A stretch of DNA of 64,000 nt from Limimaricola sp. (GCF_016125575.1 NZ_WGLM01000006.1:62001-126000), one strand, 5' to 3'. Shown: positions 1 to 9,130, counted from the stretch's first letter. The notes: generated by a model from the letters alone, not told the origin. Numbers and translations: made by a program.

Positions 1-186
1 GACCGACGGCGCAAAGCGTCAGGGGATGAAATGGGAATGCGGTAGGGCCGATCCTGACGGAGACCCGAAGCCGCAGCCGCCCCCGCGACTGTATGCGGAG
101 AGCGCCCGTCAGTTGGCCACTGGGAAACCGGGAAGGCGACGAGGTGCGATGACCCGCAAGCCAGGAGACCGGCCTTGCATGATGTA
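1..186 (+). promoter_or_regulatory. Cobalamin (B12) riboswitch, adenosylcobalamin aptamer
   Basis: The leader carries the conserved blocks of the cobalamin aptamer in order: the GGGAATGCGGT segment near 34-44, a GCCGCAGCCGCCCCCGCGACTGT block near 70-92 (only part quoted as consensus), the CCACTGGG/CCGGGAAGG stem near 117-136, and a textbook B12 box AGCCAGGAGACCGGCC at 159-174. It precedes a cobalt-permease gene and the cobalamin genes, the expected position for a repressing switch. Its 5' end may lie upstream of the window. Confidence 0.93.
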
Positions 187-195
187 ACCCAAACT

Positions 196-212
196 CCCGT
201 CGGGTGGACGGG
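196..212 (+). promoter_or_regulatory. Hairpin between B12 box and ribosome binding site
   Basis: CCCGTC at 196-201 pairs with GACGGG at 207-212 around a 5-base loop, ending one base before the Shine-Dalgarno run ACAGGAGAG of the permease gene. There is no U-tract, so if it belongs to the expression platform it would act on translation rather than as a terminator. That role is an inference. Confidence 0.5.
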
Positions 213-227
213 ACAGGAGAGAGAAAC

Positions 228-905
228 ATGCATATCAATCCCGGCGTCGTGACTGGCGCAAAACTGCTGCTCAGCTATGCCACTGCGGCTGGCGCACTGA
301 CCTACACCGCGCGCGAGGCGCTGAGCACGGTTCAGGAAAAGGGCCTTGCCAGCCTTGCCGCCCGTTCGGCGATGACCACGGGCCTTGTCTTCAGCTTCTT
401 CCAGCTTCTGCCGCACCAGCCGGTCGGCGTGTCGGAAGTGCACCTGATCCTCGGCTCGACGCTGTTCCTGATCTTCGGCGCGGCGCCGGCGGCACTGGGC
501 CTGGCGCTGGGCCTGCTGGCGCAGGGGCTGTTCTTCACCCCCTTCGATCTGCCGCAATACGGCATGAACGTCACCACGCTGCTGGTCCCGCTCTTCGGCC
601 TGGCGATGCTGGCGCGTCACGTGATCAAGCCGGGCACCGCCTATGTCGACCTGCGCTACGGTCAGGCGATGAAGCTGTCTGTCGCCTATCAGGGCGGCAT
701 CGTGGCTTGGGTCGGCTTCTGGGCCTTCTACGGCCAGGGCTTTACCGCGACCAACATCGCGCATGTCGCCACCTTCGGCGCGGCCTACATGACCGTCGTT
801 CTGGTCGAACCGCTGATCGACCTTGGTGTGCTGGCGCTGGCCAAACGGCTTGCCGGGCTTGAACAATCCGGTCTTGTGACGCCGCGCCTCTTCGCCGCGG
901 CCTGA
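228..905 (+). CDS. CbiM-like cobalt permease (energy-coupling factor substrate-binding component)
   Basis: This 225-aa integral membrane protein starts Met-His-Ile, the N-terminal metal-binding signature of CbiM/NikM substrate components, and is hydrophobic throughout with several predicted membrane helices. The start at 228 has a good ribosome site (GGAGAG) and yields exactly that N-terminus; an in-frame ATG at 204 would bury it. It is the first gene behind the B12 riboswitch and is followed by cobW and cobN, so cobalt uptake for corrin synthesis is the natural role. No CbiN, CbiQ or CbiO partner is encoded nearby, so it is either a solo transporter or shares modules encoded elsewhere. The family assignment is confident; the exact metal is inferred from context. 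Confidence 0.85.
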   Translation: MHINPGVVTGAKLLLSYATAAGALTYTAREALSTVQEKGLASLAARSAMTTGLVFSFFQLLPHQPVGVSEVHLILGSTLFLIFGAAPAALGLALGLLAQGLFFTPFDLPQYGMNVTTLLVPLFGLAMLARHVIKPGTAYVDLRYGQAMKLSVAYQGGIVAWVGFWAFYGQGFTATNIAHVATFGAAYMTVVLVEPLIDLGVLALAKRLAGLEQSGLVTPRLFAAA

Positions 906-930
906 CCTGCCTGACACGTCTGACCTTGGC

Positions 931-946
931 GGCCCCCTCGGGGGCC
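931..946 (+). terminator. GC-rich hairpin between the permease gene and cobW
   Basis: GGCCCCC (931-937) and GGGGGCC (940-946) form a near-perfect palindrome, followed a few bases later by GTTTT. It could attenuate transcription between the permease gene and cobW or protect the upstream mRNA end. The T-run is weak and 7 bases away, so a full terminator is uncertain. Confidence 0.4.
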
Positions 947-978
947 GTCATTGCCGTTTTCAAAGCCCGGAGTCTGCC

Positions 979-2036
<1,058 letters not shown>

Positions 2037-2040
<4 letters not shown>

Positions 2041-2486
2041 TTGTCGTCGTCCCCGGCGACCCGCGCGCGCCCGCCGCGCGCGCCCTGCTGGAACAAAGCC
2101 ATGCGCTGATGCAGGCCCTGTTCCCGCCCGAGGACAACTTCTTCCTGCCGGTAGACGCGCTGGCCGCGCCCGGCATCCGCTTCTTCGTCGCCACCGAGGG
2201 GGACCAGACGCTGGGCACCGGCGCGCTGGCGCTGAAAGACGGCTATGGCGAGGTGAAATCCATGTTCACCGCCGAGGCGGCGCGCGGGCGCGGCGTGGCC
2301 GATGCCATCCTGACCCGGATCATGGACGAGGCACGCGCGGCGGGCCTGCCCTGGCTGCGGCTGGAAACCGGCAACACGCTGCACGCGGCACATCGTCTCT
2401 ACGCCCGCCACGGCTTCATGCGCTGCGGGCCCTTCGGCGATTATCCCGACGCGCCCTCCAGCATCTTCATGGAAAAGCCGCTGTGA
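2037..2486 (+). CDS. GNAT family N-acetyltransferase
   Basis: This 149-aa protein has the GNAT fold signature: the acetyl-CoA pyrophosphate loop ARGRGVA is at residues 82-88, and an N-H-R-L-Y-A-R-H-G-F type C-terminal strand/helix (AAHRLYARHGF) is at about 115-128. It resembles YedL/PhnO-like small acetyltransferases. The start overlaps the cobW stop by four bases, so the two are translationally coupled and share the riboswitch-led operon. The substrate cannot be read from the sequence, and a direct part in cobalamin synthesis is not established. Confidence 0.82.
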
Positions 2487-2488
2487 CC

Positions 2489-2653
2489 TCAGGCGTCCTT
2501 CTTCTTCTCGGCGGCCGCCTTCAGCCGCGCGACAAGTTCCGCCTTGTCTGGCCTCTGGCCGAACGGGTTCTTGCGCGACCCGGGCGCGTTATGCTCGGCA
2601 TGGCGGGGTTTGCGCCCGCCGGTCTTGGGATTGCCGGACTTACTGTAATCCAT
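2489..2653 (-). CDS. Small conserved-looking basic protein, unknown function
   Basis: A 54-aa reading frame begins MDYSKSGNPKTGGRKPRHAE and ends in a Lys/Ala-rich helix (ELVARLKAAAEKKKD). It has a clear ribosome site (GGAAAGGG) upstream on the minus strand. The composition (Gly, Pro, Lys, Arg in the first half, charged helix in the second) suggests a nucleic-acid-binding or disordered small protein. I recall similar short proteins in Rhodobacterales genomes but cannot name a function. It is antisense between two plus-strand genes of the cobalamin region and ends three bases from the acetyltransferase stop. Confidence 0.65.
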   Translation of the reverse strand: MDYSKSGNPKTGGRKPRHAEHNAPGSRKNPFGQRPDKAELVARLKAAAEKKKDA

Positions 2654-2723
2654 CGCGTGGCCCTTTCCATGCTGGCCCTTCCCCTTGCACGGAACCGGGC
2701 CGGCGCACAAGCGGGGGCCTGAG

Positions 2724-5700
2724 ATGCATCTGCTGGCCGCAAGCCCCGGCGCCATCGCCGACGGGACCGATCCGGTCGACCCTGGCCAGACACCCGCCGA
2801 TATCGTGGTGATCTCGGCGGCCGATACCGAACTGGCCGCGCTGGCCGAGGCGCGCGCCGAGATGGACGCGCCACCCGCGCTGCGGCTGGCCAACCTGATG
2901 CACCTGGCACACCCGATGTCGGTGGACCTGCACCTCGATGCCTGCGCGACGAAATCCCGCCTTGTCATCGCCCGCATCCTCGGCGGGGCGGGCTACTGGC
3001 GCTATGGGCTGACGCAATATGCCGCCCGCCTGCACGAGGCCGGCGTGCCCTTTGCCGCGCTGCCCGGCGACGACAAGCCCGACCCCGAACTGCGCGCGCT
3101 TTCCACCGTCAACGGGGCTGATTACGACGCGCTCTGGTCCTACCTCGTCGAGGGCGGGCCCCAGAATGCCACGAATTTCCTGCGCTACGGACAGGTGATG
3201 CTGACGGGGGCCGAGAAACCCGCGGCGCCCGCCCCGCTGCTGCGCGCGGGCGTCCACTGGCCGGGCGGTGGCGGCCTTGCCGCCGCGCGGGCGGCCTGGA
3301 CGGAGGGCGCGCCGGTGGTCCCGGTGGTCTTTTACCGCGCGCTGGTGCAGGGCGGCGGGCTAGCGCCGATCAACCGGCTGACGCGCAGCCTGATGCGCGC
3401 CGGGCTGAACCCGCTGCCGGTTTTCGTGGCCTCGCTGAAGGACCCGCTCAGCGCCGCGACGCTGGACCAGCTTTTTGCCGACCATCCCCCCGCGGTCATC
3501 CTCAACTGCACCGCTTTCGCGGTGGGCAGCCCGCATGACGGCGACGACAGCCCGGAAAACCCGCTGGCGGCCAATGACGCCCCGGTGTTCCAGGTCGTGC
3601 TCTCGGGCGGGACCGAGGCCGCCTGGGCCGAAGGCAAGGCGGGCCTGTCGGCACGCGACATCGCGATGAACGTGGCCCTGCCCGAGGTTGACGGCCGCAT
3701 CCTGACCCGCGCGATTTCCTTCAAGGGCGAGGCGTTCTTCGACGATGCCACCCAGTGCCCCATCGCCACCTACCAGGCGCAGGGCGACCGGATCGACTTC
3801 GTCGCGCAACTGGCCGCCAACTGGGCGCGGCTGCGGCAGACCGCGCAGGCCGATCGCAAGGTCGCGCTGGTCCTCGCCAATTATCCCAACAAGGACGGCC
3901 GGCTGGCCAATGGCGTGGGCCTCGACACACCCGCGGGCACCGTCGCCGCGCTGCGGGCGATGCAGGACGCGGGCTATGGCGTGGCAGGCGCGCCGGGCGA
4001 TGCGCAGGCACTGATGGACCGCCTGATGGCCGGTCCCACCAACTGGCTGACCGACCGCGCCACGCGCGAAGGCGGCATCGTCCTGCCACTCGACATCTAC
4101 AAGAAACACTTTGAAAGCCTCCCCTGGGAGGTCAAAGAGCAAATCACCGCACGATGGGGGGCGCCGGAAGACGACCCCTTCGTCTTGCCCCAAATACTCC
4201 CGCCGGAGGCCCCGGCCGATGCCGCGGGGCCCGGCTTCGCCCTTGCGGTCCACCGCTTCGGCAATGTCGTCGTGGCGATCCAGCCCGCGCGCGGCTACAA
4301 CGTCGACCCGACCGAGACCTACCACGCGCCCGACCTCGTCCCGCCGCACCATTACCTCGCCTTCCACGTCTGGCTGCGCCATGCCTGGGGCGCCGACGCG
4401 GTGGTGATGATGGGCAAGCATGGCAACCTCGAATGGCTGCCGGGCAAGGCGCTGGCGCTGTCGGCCGCCTGCTGGCCCGAGGTGACGCTGGGCCCCACGC
4501 CGCTGGTCTATCCCTTCATCGTCAACGATCCCGGCGAGGGCAGCCAGGCCAAGCGGCGCGCAAGCGCGGTGATCGTCGATCACCTCACCCCGCCGCTGAC
4601 CCGCGCCGAAAGCTACGGACCGCTGCGCGACCTCGAGGCGCTGGTGGACGAATATTACGAGGCCGCAGGGCTGGACCCCCGCCGCGTGAACCGCCTGCGG
4701 GATCAGATCCTGTCGCTGGCCGAGGCAACTGGACTGGCTGCGGATTCGGGGCTGGCCGCGGGCGAGACTGACCTCGCCCGCCTCGACGCCTATCTCTGCG
4801 AGTTGAAAGAGGCGCAGATCCGCGACGGGCTGCACGTTTTCGGCGCCTCGCCCGAGGGGCGGCAGGAACGCGACCTTGCCATCGCGCTGTCCCGCGTGCC
4901 GCGCGGCGACGGCAAGGGGACCAATGCCTCGCTCCTGCGGGCGATGACCGCGGACCTGGGCCTGGGCCTCGACCCGCTGGATTGCGACATGGCCGCGCCG
5001 GTGGCCGCAAAACCGCGCGCGCTGGCGCCGCTCACGCCCGCGCCGTGGCGCAGCAACGGCGACACGGTGGAACGGCTGGAACTGCTGGCGCAGGCGCTGG
5101 TGGAGGGCGCGGCACCACCCCCCGGCCCGGCCACGGCGGCCGTTCTGGACCAGATCACCGGCACAATCCGCCCCACCGTTGCCGCCTGCGGCCCGGCCGA
5201 GATGGCGGCGCTTCTGGCCGCGCTCGATGGCCGCGCGGTGGCCCCCGGCCCCTCGGGCGCACCGACACGCGGGCGGCTCGACGTGCTGCCGACGGGGCGC
5301 AACTTCTACTCGGTTGACAGCCGCGCCGTGCCCACCCCCACCGCCTGGGCGCTGGGCTGGAAATCGGCCAACCTGCTGATCGAGAAGCACCTGCAGGACC
5401 ACGGCGACTGGCCGCGCACGATGCTGGTCACTGCCTGGGGCACCGCCAACATGCGCACCGGCGGCGACGACATCGCGCAGGCCCTTGCGCTGATGGGGGT
5501 CAAGCCTACCTGGGACGCCGCCAACCGCCGCGTGACTGGGTTCGAGGTGCTGCCACAGGGCGTGCTGGGCCGCCCCCGCGTGGACGTAACCCTGCGCATC
5601 TCGGGCTTTTTCCGCGACGCCTTCCCGCAACTCATCGCGCTGGTCGACAGTGCCGCCCGCGCTGTGCAGGACCTCGACGAACCGGCCGATCTCAACCCCG

Positions 5701-6431
5701 CCGCCGCCCGCGCCCGCGCGGGTGAAGCCACCACGCGCGTCTACGGGTCGAAGCCCGGCGCCTACGGCGCGGGCTTGCAGGCGCTGATTGACGAACGGAT
5801 CTGGTCCGACACGGCAGACCTTGGCAATGCCTACCTGGAATGGGGCGGCTACGCCTATGGCGCGGGGGCCGAGGGGCAGGCCGACCGCGCGGGCTTTGCC
5901 GCGCGGCTGGGACAGGTCGAGGCGATCGTCCAGAACCAGGACAACCGCGAGCACGACCTGCTCGACAGCGACGACTACTACCAGTTCGAGGGCGGCGCGG
6001 CAGCTGCGGTGGCCAGCCTGCAGGGACAGGCGCGCCCGGTCTATCACAACGACCATTCGCGCCCCGAACGCCCCGTCATCCGCACGCTGGAAGACGAGAT
6101 CGGCCGCGTCGTGCGCTCCCGCGTGGTCAACCCCAAGTGGATCGACGGGGTCAAGCGGCACGGCTACAAGGGCGCCTTCGAGATTGCCGCGACGGTCGAT
6201 TACCTCTTCGCCTTCGCCGCCACCACGGGCGCCGTGCGCAACCACCATTTCGACCTGGTGGAATCGGCCTTTCTCGAGGACGAGGCCACGCGCGAATTCA
6301 TCGCCGAACACAACCCGCCCGCGCTGGCCGAGATCGCCGAACGCCTGCAAGAAGCGATCGACCGCGGCCTCTGGACCCCGCGCAGCAATTCCGCCCGGGC
6401 GCGGATCGAGGCGCTGCTGCCGCGGCGCTGA
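2724..6431 (+). CDS. cobN: Cobaltochelatase subunit CobN
   Basis: This 1235-aa protein is the large subunit of the ATP-dependent aerobic cobaltochelatase (CobNST), which inserts Co2+ into hydrogenobyrinic acid a,c-diamide. The CobN/BchH-family core is visible, including MMGKHGNLEWLPGKALALS at about residues 562-580 and YHAPDLVPPHHY at about 533-544. The start is placed at 2724 (MHLLAASPGA), which removes 13 unlikely residues from the longest frame. CobS and CobT are not in the window. An oddity is that residues 488-496 are encoded by a copy of a dispersed intergenic repeat (4183-4210), giving a proline-rich insert just before the conserved HRFGN strand. Confidence 0.95.
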   Translation: MHLLAASPGAIADGTDPVDPGQTPADIVVISAADTELAALAEARAEMDAPPALRLANLMHLAHPMSVDLHLDACATKSRLVIARILGGAGYWRYGLTQYAARLHEAGVPFAALPGDDKPDPELRALSTVNGADYDALWSYLVEGGPQNATNFLRYGQVMLTGAEKPAAPAPLLRAGVHWPGGGGLAAARAAWTEGAPVVPVVFYRALVQGGGLAPINRLTRSLMRAGLNPLPVFVASLKDPLSAATLDQLFADHPPAVILNCTAFAVGSPHDGDDSPENPLAANDAPVFQVVLSGGTEAAWAEGKAGLSARDIAMNVALPEVDGRILTRAISFKGEAFFDDATQCPIATYQAQGDRIDFVAQLAANWARLRQTAQADRKVALVLANYPNKDGRLANGVGLDTPAGTVAALRAMQDAGYGVAGAPGDAQALMDRLMAGPTNWLTDRATREGGIVLPLDIYKKHFESLPWEVKEQITARWGAPEDDPFVLPQILPPEAPADAAGPGFALAVHRFGNVVVAIQPARGYNVDPTETYHAPDLVPPHHYLAFHVWLRHAWGADAVVMMGKHGNLEWLPGKALALSAACWPEVTLGPTPLVYPFIVNDPGEGSQAKRRASAVIVDHLTPPLTRAESYGPLRDLEALVDEYYEAAGLDPRRVNRLRDQILSLAEATGLAADSGLAAGETDLARLDAYLCELKEAQIRDGLHVFGASPEGRQERDLAIALSRVPRGDGKGTNASLLRAMTADLGLGLDPLDCDMAAPVAAKPRALAPLTPAPWRSNGDTVERLELLAQALVEGAAPPPGPATAAVLDQITGTIRPTVAACGPAEMAALLAALDGRAVAPGPSGAPTRGRLDVLPTGRNFYSVDSRAVPTPTAWALGWKSANLLIEKHLQDHGDWPRTMLVTAWGTANMRTGGDDIAQALALMGVKPTWDAANRRVTGFEVLPQGVLGRPRVDVTLRISGFFRDAFPQLIALVDSAARAVQDLDEPADLNPAAARARAGEATTRVYGSKPGAYGAGLQALIDERIWSDTADLGNAYLEWGGYAYGAGAEGQADRAGFAARLGQVEAIVQNQDNREHDLLDSDDYYQFEGGAAAAVASLQGQARPVYHNDHSRPERPVIRTLEDEIGRVVRSRVVNPKWIDGVKRHGYKGAFEIAATVDYLFAFAATTGAVRNHHFDLVESAFLEDEATREFIAEHNPPALAEIAERLQEAIDRGLWTPRSNSARARIEALLPRR
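4183..4210 (+). repeat. Dispersed repeat copy E, inside the cobN frame
   Basis: These 28 bases match 13352-13379 at 26 positions, sharing TCTTGCCCCAAATACTC and the following CGCCG-AGGC. The AAATACTC core also occurs in the intergenic copies at 9756 and 58364. Here it is translated as LPQILPPEA in CobN (residues 488-496). The element lacks the strong hairpins of the full copies. Confidence 0.6.
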
Positions 6432-6432
6432 C

Positions 6433-6493
6433 AGGGGGCGCTGCCCCCTCGGGCCTGCGGCCCTCACCCCCGGAGTTTTCCAGACCAAAGAAG
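6433..6493. repeat. Dispersed palindromic element, copy C
   Basis: Immediately after the cobN stop lie hairpin 1 (AGGGGGC/GCCCCCT, 6433-6449), hairpin 2 (GGGCC/GGCCC, 6451-6463), then a C-run and CCCCCGGAGTTTTC followed by CCAAAGAAG. The order and spacing match copy B at 58364-58431. It can also serve as the cobN terminator. Confidence 0.7.
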
Positions 6494-6621
6494 CCGGTAA
6501 CGGATCGTTAAGGTTAACGGCGCATCCTGCCCCCGTGGCGAAGCTGGAGAGCGAACGCCATGACCGAAGAAGCCCCCCGGCGGCACTTGGTGACCTGTCC
6601 GGGGGGTCATTCGTCGTTGCC

Positions 6622-6682
6622 CTTCTTTGGTCCGAAAAACTCCGGGGGGAGGCCGCGGCAGCGGCCGGGGGGCAGCGCCCCC
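6622..6682. repeat. Dispersed palindromic element, copy D (inverted relative to C)
   Basis: It begins CTTCTTTGG, continues AAAACTCCGGGGGG, then has hairpin GGCCGC/GCGGCC (6651-6666) and hairpin GGGGGC/GCCCCC (6668-6682). This is the same order as copy A and the reverse complement order of copies B and C. Confidence 0.7.
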
Positions 6683-6753
6683 TTGCCGGCGTTGTCGGAG
6701 GGTGCGGCGCGTGGCGCTTGACGGAAACTGGGCGCGGTTCCATCAATCGCGCC

Positions 6754-7302
6754 ATGACACCTTGCCGGGTCCATATCACCGGCGCCAGTGGCGCCGGGGT
6801 CACCACGCTGGGCAGGGCCCTTGCCCAGACCTGGGCCGTGCCCGCGCAAGATACCGACGACTATTACTGGCAACCGACCGATCCGCCCTTTGCCGCCAAA
6901 CGCCCGGTGCCCGAGCGGCTGGAGCTGATGGAGCGCCTGTTCCTGCCGCGCCCGGCCTGGGTGCTGTCGGGGTCTTGCCTCAGCTGGGGTGACCCGCTCG
7001 TTCCGTTCTTCGACGCGGTGGTGCTGCTGGTCCTCGACCCTGCCACGCGGATGGCCCGGCTGGAGGCGCGCGAGGCGGCCCGGTGGGGCGCCGCCATTGC
7101 GCCCGGCGGCCCGCGTCATGCCGCGCACCTGGCCTTCCGGGACTGGGCCGCGCGCTATGACGATCCCGCCTTCACCGGCCGCAGCCTTGCTGTGCACCGG
7201 CGCTGGCTGGCAACCCTGCCCTGCCCCACCCTGACGCTCGACAGCGCCGCGCCACCCGCGGCGCTTGTCGCGGCCATCACGGCTTGGCAGCAGGGCCGCT
7301 AG
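6754..7302 (+). CDS. Adenylate-kinase-like P-loop protein with atypical Walker A
   Basis: This 182-aa protein opens with HITGASGAGVTTLGRALA (residues 7-24), the place and context of a Walker A loop. The invariant Lys is replaced by Val16 (GASGAGVTT). A small subgroup of AAA/adenylate-kinase-like proteins with GASGSGTTT in this position is known to me, so loss of the Lys is not unique. A DTDDYYW motif at about 33-39 and a Walker B-like VVLLVLDP at about 89-96 support a nucleotide-kinase fold. It lies between cobN and lrgA, but a cobalamin role is only contextual. The start at 6754 is the first plausible ATG after the repeats. Confidence 0.75.
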   Translation: MTPCRVHITGASGAGVTTLGRALAQTWAVPAQDTDDYYWQPTDPPFAAKRPVPERLELMERLFLPRPAWVLSGSCLSWGDPLVPFFDAVVLLVLDPATRMARLEAREAARWGAAIAPGGPRHAAHLAFRDWAARYDDPAFTGRSLAVHRRWLATLPCPTLTLDSAAPPAALVAAITAWQQGR

Positions 7303-7403
7303 CACCCGTCAAAAGAGCCGTCCGTTGTCCCCTGCCCGCGCGCTGCCTCTGGCCCCGGTCGCCGCGCAGGGTTAGGCTGTCCGCCACCTGACCGGAGCTG
7401 CCC

Positions 7404-7763
7404 ATGATCCTGCCGCTTGCCATCCTCCTCGGCTTTCAGCTTCTGGGCGAGATCACCGCGCGGGGCTTCGGCCTGCCCCTGCCCGGCCCCGTGCTGGGCA
7501 TGGCCTTCCTGTTCCTGGCGCTGACCGCATGGCCGCGTCTGGCCGCGCGCATCACCGATACCGCGCGGGGGCTCCTGGGGCACCTGTCGCTGCTTTTCGT
7601 GCCGGCAGGGGTCGGCATCGTCGGCCACCTGGGCGAGATGCAGGCCGATGGTGCGGGGCTGGCGCTGGCCATCGTCGGCTCGACCGCGCTGGCGATCATG
7701 GCGGGCGTCGGGGCCTTCCTGGCGGTCGTGCGGCTGACCGGCGGCGCCGGAGACGCGGGATGA
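7404..7763 (+). CDS. CidA/LrgA family membrane protein
   Basis: A 119-aa protein with four hydrophobic segments and the LrgA hallmark G-L-P-L-P-G-P-V-L-G-M at about residues 23-33, followed by SLLFVPAGVGI at about 63-73. LrgA/CidA proteins pair with LrgB/CidB and were first described as holin-like; plant and bacterial relatives carry glycolate, glycerate or pyruvate. It overlaps lrgB by four bases (ATGA), so both chains are co-translated. The position in a cobalamin gene cluster is unusual. Confidence 0.88.
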   Translation: MILPLAILLGFQLLGEITARGFGLPLPGPVLGMAFLFLALTAWPRLAARITDTARGLLGHLSLLFVPAGVGIVGHLGEMQADGAGLALAIVGSTALAIMAGVGAFLAVVRLTGGAGDAG

Positions 7764-8491
7764 GCGACGTCACCCGCATCTGGACCTATCTTTCGGCCGA
7801 CCCGCTGCTGTGGCTGACGCTGACGCTGGTGGCCTACCTGATTGGCGACGCGGCCTTCGTCGCCTCTGGCCGCCGCCCGCTGGTCAACCCGGTGCTGCTG
7901 GCGGTGGCGATCCTGGCCGTGGTGCTGCGGCTGACCGGCACGCCCTACCAAACCTATTTCGCCGGCGCGCAGTTCGTCCATTTCATGCTCGGGCCCGCCA
8001 CGGTGGCGCTGGCCGTTCCGCTGCATGCCAACCTCCCGCGTATCCGCGCCTCGGCCCTGCCGATGGCCGCGGCCCTTGTCGCCGGCGCGCTCACGGGCAT
8101 GGTCAGTGCGGTGCTGATCGCCGCAGCGATGGGGGTGACGGGCCAGACCCTGTTGTCGCTGGCGCCAAAGTCGGTCACGGCGCCGGTCGCGCTGGGCGTG
8201 TCCGAGGCGATTGGCGGATCGCCCACACTGACGGCGGTGCTGGTGATCCTGACCGGCATCACCGGGGCCATCATCGCCACCCCGCTTCTGAACGCGCTGG
8301 GCGTCAAGGACTGGCGCGCGCGCGGCTTTGCCGTGGGTGTCGCCAGCCACGGCATCGGCACCGCCCGCGCATTCCAGGTCAACGAAACAGCTGGCGCTTT
8401 CGCCGGCATCGGCATGGGCCTAAACGCGCTGCTGACCGCCCTGGTCGCACCATTGCTGGCCCCGCCGCTGATCGCCCTTCTGACACATTGA
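7760..8491 (+). CDS. LrgB/CidB family membrane protein
   Basis: This 243-aa multi-helix membrane protein has the LrgB signatures QTYFAGAQFVHFMLGPATVALA (about residues 64-85, quoted in part) and KSVTAPVALGVSEAIGG (about 136-152). It continues to SHGIGTARA near 194-202. It forms the partner of the preceding LrgA-like protein; known relatives move small carboxylates such as pyruvate or glycolate, and others influence autolysis. cobO follows 13 bases downstream, so the pair is very likely on the cobalamin transcript. The substrate is not determined by the sequence. Confidence 0.9.
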   Translation: MSDVTRIWTYLSADPLLWLTLTLVAYLIGDAAFVASGRRPLVNPVLLAVAILAVVLRLTGTPYQTYFAGAQFVHFMLGPATVALAVPLHANLPRIRASALPMAAALVAGALTGMVSAVLIAAAMGVTGQTLLSLAPKSVTAPVALGVSEAIGGSPTLTAVLVILTGITGAIIATPLLNALGVKDWRARGFAVGVASHGIGTARAFQVNETAGAFAGIGMGLNALLTALVAPLLAPPLIALLTH

Positions 8492-8504
8492 AACGAGGCA
8501 CGAG

Positions 8505-9125
8505 ATGACCGAAGACACCCCCGATGACACCGCCCGCCACGCCGCCAAGATGGCCAAGAAGAAGGCCGCGCGCGACAAGATCATGGCCACCAAGACTGGC
8601 GAGAAGGGGCTGGTCATCGTCCATACCGGCAAGGGCAAGGGCAAGTCCTCGGCCGCCTTCGGGATGATCTTCCGCTGCATCGCGCATGGCCTGCCCTGCG
8701 CGGTGGTGCAGTTCATCAAGGGCGGCATGTCCACCGGCGAGCGTGACCTGATCCTGCGCCAGTTCTCCGCCGAGTGCCCGTTCTACACGATGGGCGAGGG
8801 CTTTACCTGGGAAACCCAGGACAAGACCCGCGACACCGAGATGTCCCAGGCCGCCTGGGCCAAGGCCAAGGAGCTGATCCGCGACCCTGCGAACCGGATG
8901 GTCCTGCTCGACGAGATCAACATCGCGATCCGCTACGGCTATGTCGACATTGCCGAGGTCGTGGCATTCCTGCGCGATGAAAAGCCGCCGATGACCCATG
9001 TCGTGCTGACCGGGCGCAACGCACACGAGGACCTGATCGAACTGGCCGATCTGGTGACCGAGATGGAACTGGTCAAGCACCCGTTCCGCTCCGGCATCAA
9101 GGCGCAGATCGGGGTGGAATACTAG
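8505..9125 (+). CDS. cobO: Cob(I)yrinic acid a,c-diamide adenosyltransferase
   Basis: A 206-aa CobA/CobO/BtuR-type corrinoid adenosyltransferase. It transfers the 5'-deoxyadenosyl group of ATP to Co(I) of the corrinoid. The P-loop TGKGKGKSSAAFG is at residues 41-53, preceded by a charged N-terminal helix typical of CobO. VLLDEINIAIRYGY at about 129-142 is the family's Walker B region and VVLTGRNAHEDLIELADLV follows. It lies in the cobalamin operon between lrgB and bluB, with only 5 bases to bluB. Confidence 0.95.
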   Translation: MTEDTPDDTARHAAKMAKKKAARDKIMATKTGEKGLVIVHTGKGKGKSSAAFGMIFRCIAHGLPCAVVQFIKGGMSTGERDLILRQFSAECPFYTMGEGFTWETQDKTRDTEMSQAAWAKAKELIRDPANRMVLLDEINIAIRYGYVDIAEVVAFLRDEKPPMTHVVLTGRNAHEDLIELADLVTEMELVKHPFRSGIKAQIGVEY

Positions 9126-9130
9126 GCGCT

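Larger units (their letters stand above)
6432..6753. other. 322-bp intergenic region holding two facing repeat copies
   Basis: This is the only gene-free stretch above 300 bases. It contains copy C (6433-6493) and its inverted relative copy D (6622-6682), with about 130 bases between them. That middle part has GTTAAGGTTAAC (6508-6519), a possible promoter-like AT-rich spot, and a stem CCCCCCGG (6573-6580) with CCGGGGGG (6599-6606). A 53-codon frame from ATG 6560 to 6721 exists but its second half is the repeat itself, so I do not call it a gene. Confidence 0.7.

Noticed and set aside
6560-6721. 53-codon small frame with GGAG upstream
   Set aside because: Its second half is the copy D repeat and the frame does not resemble any known protein.
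3360-6806. 1148-codon open frame on the minus strand
   Set aside because: It runs antisense to cobN; high GC content produces long shadow frames and its protein lacks any domain or normal composition.
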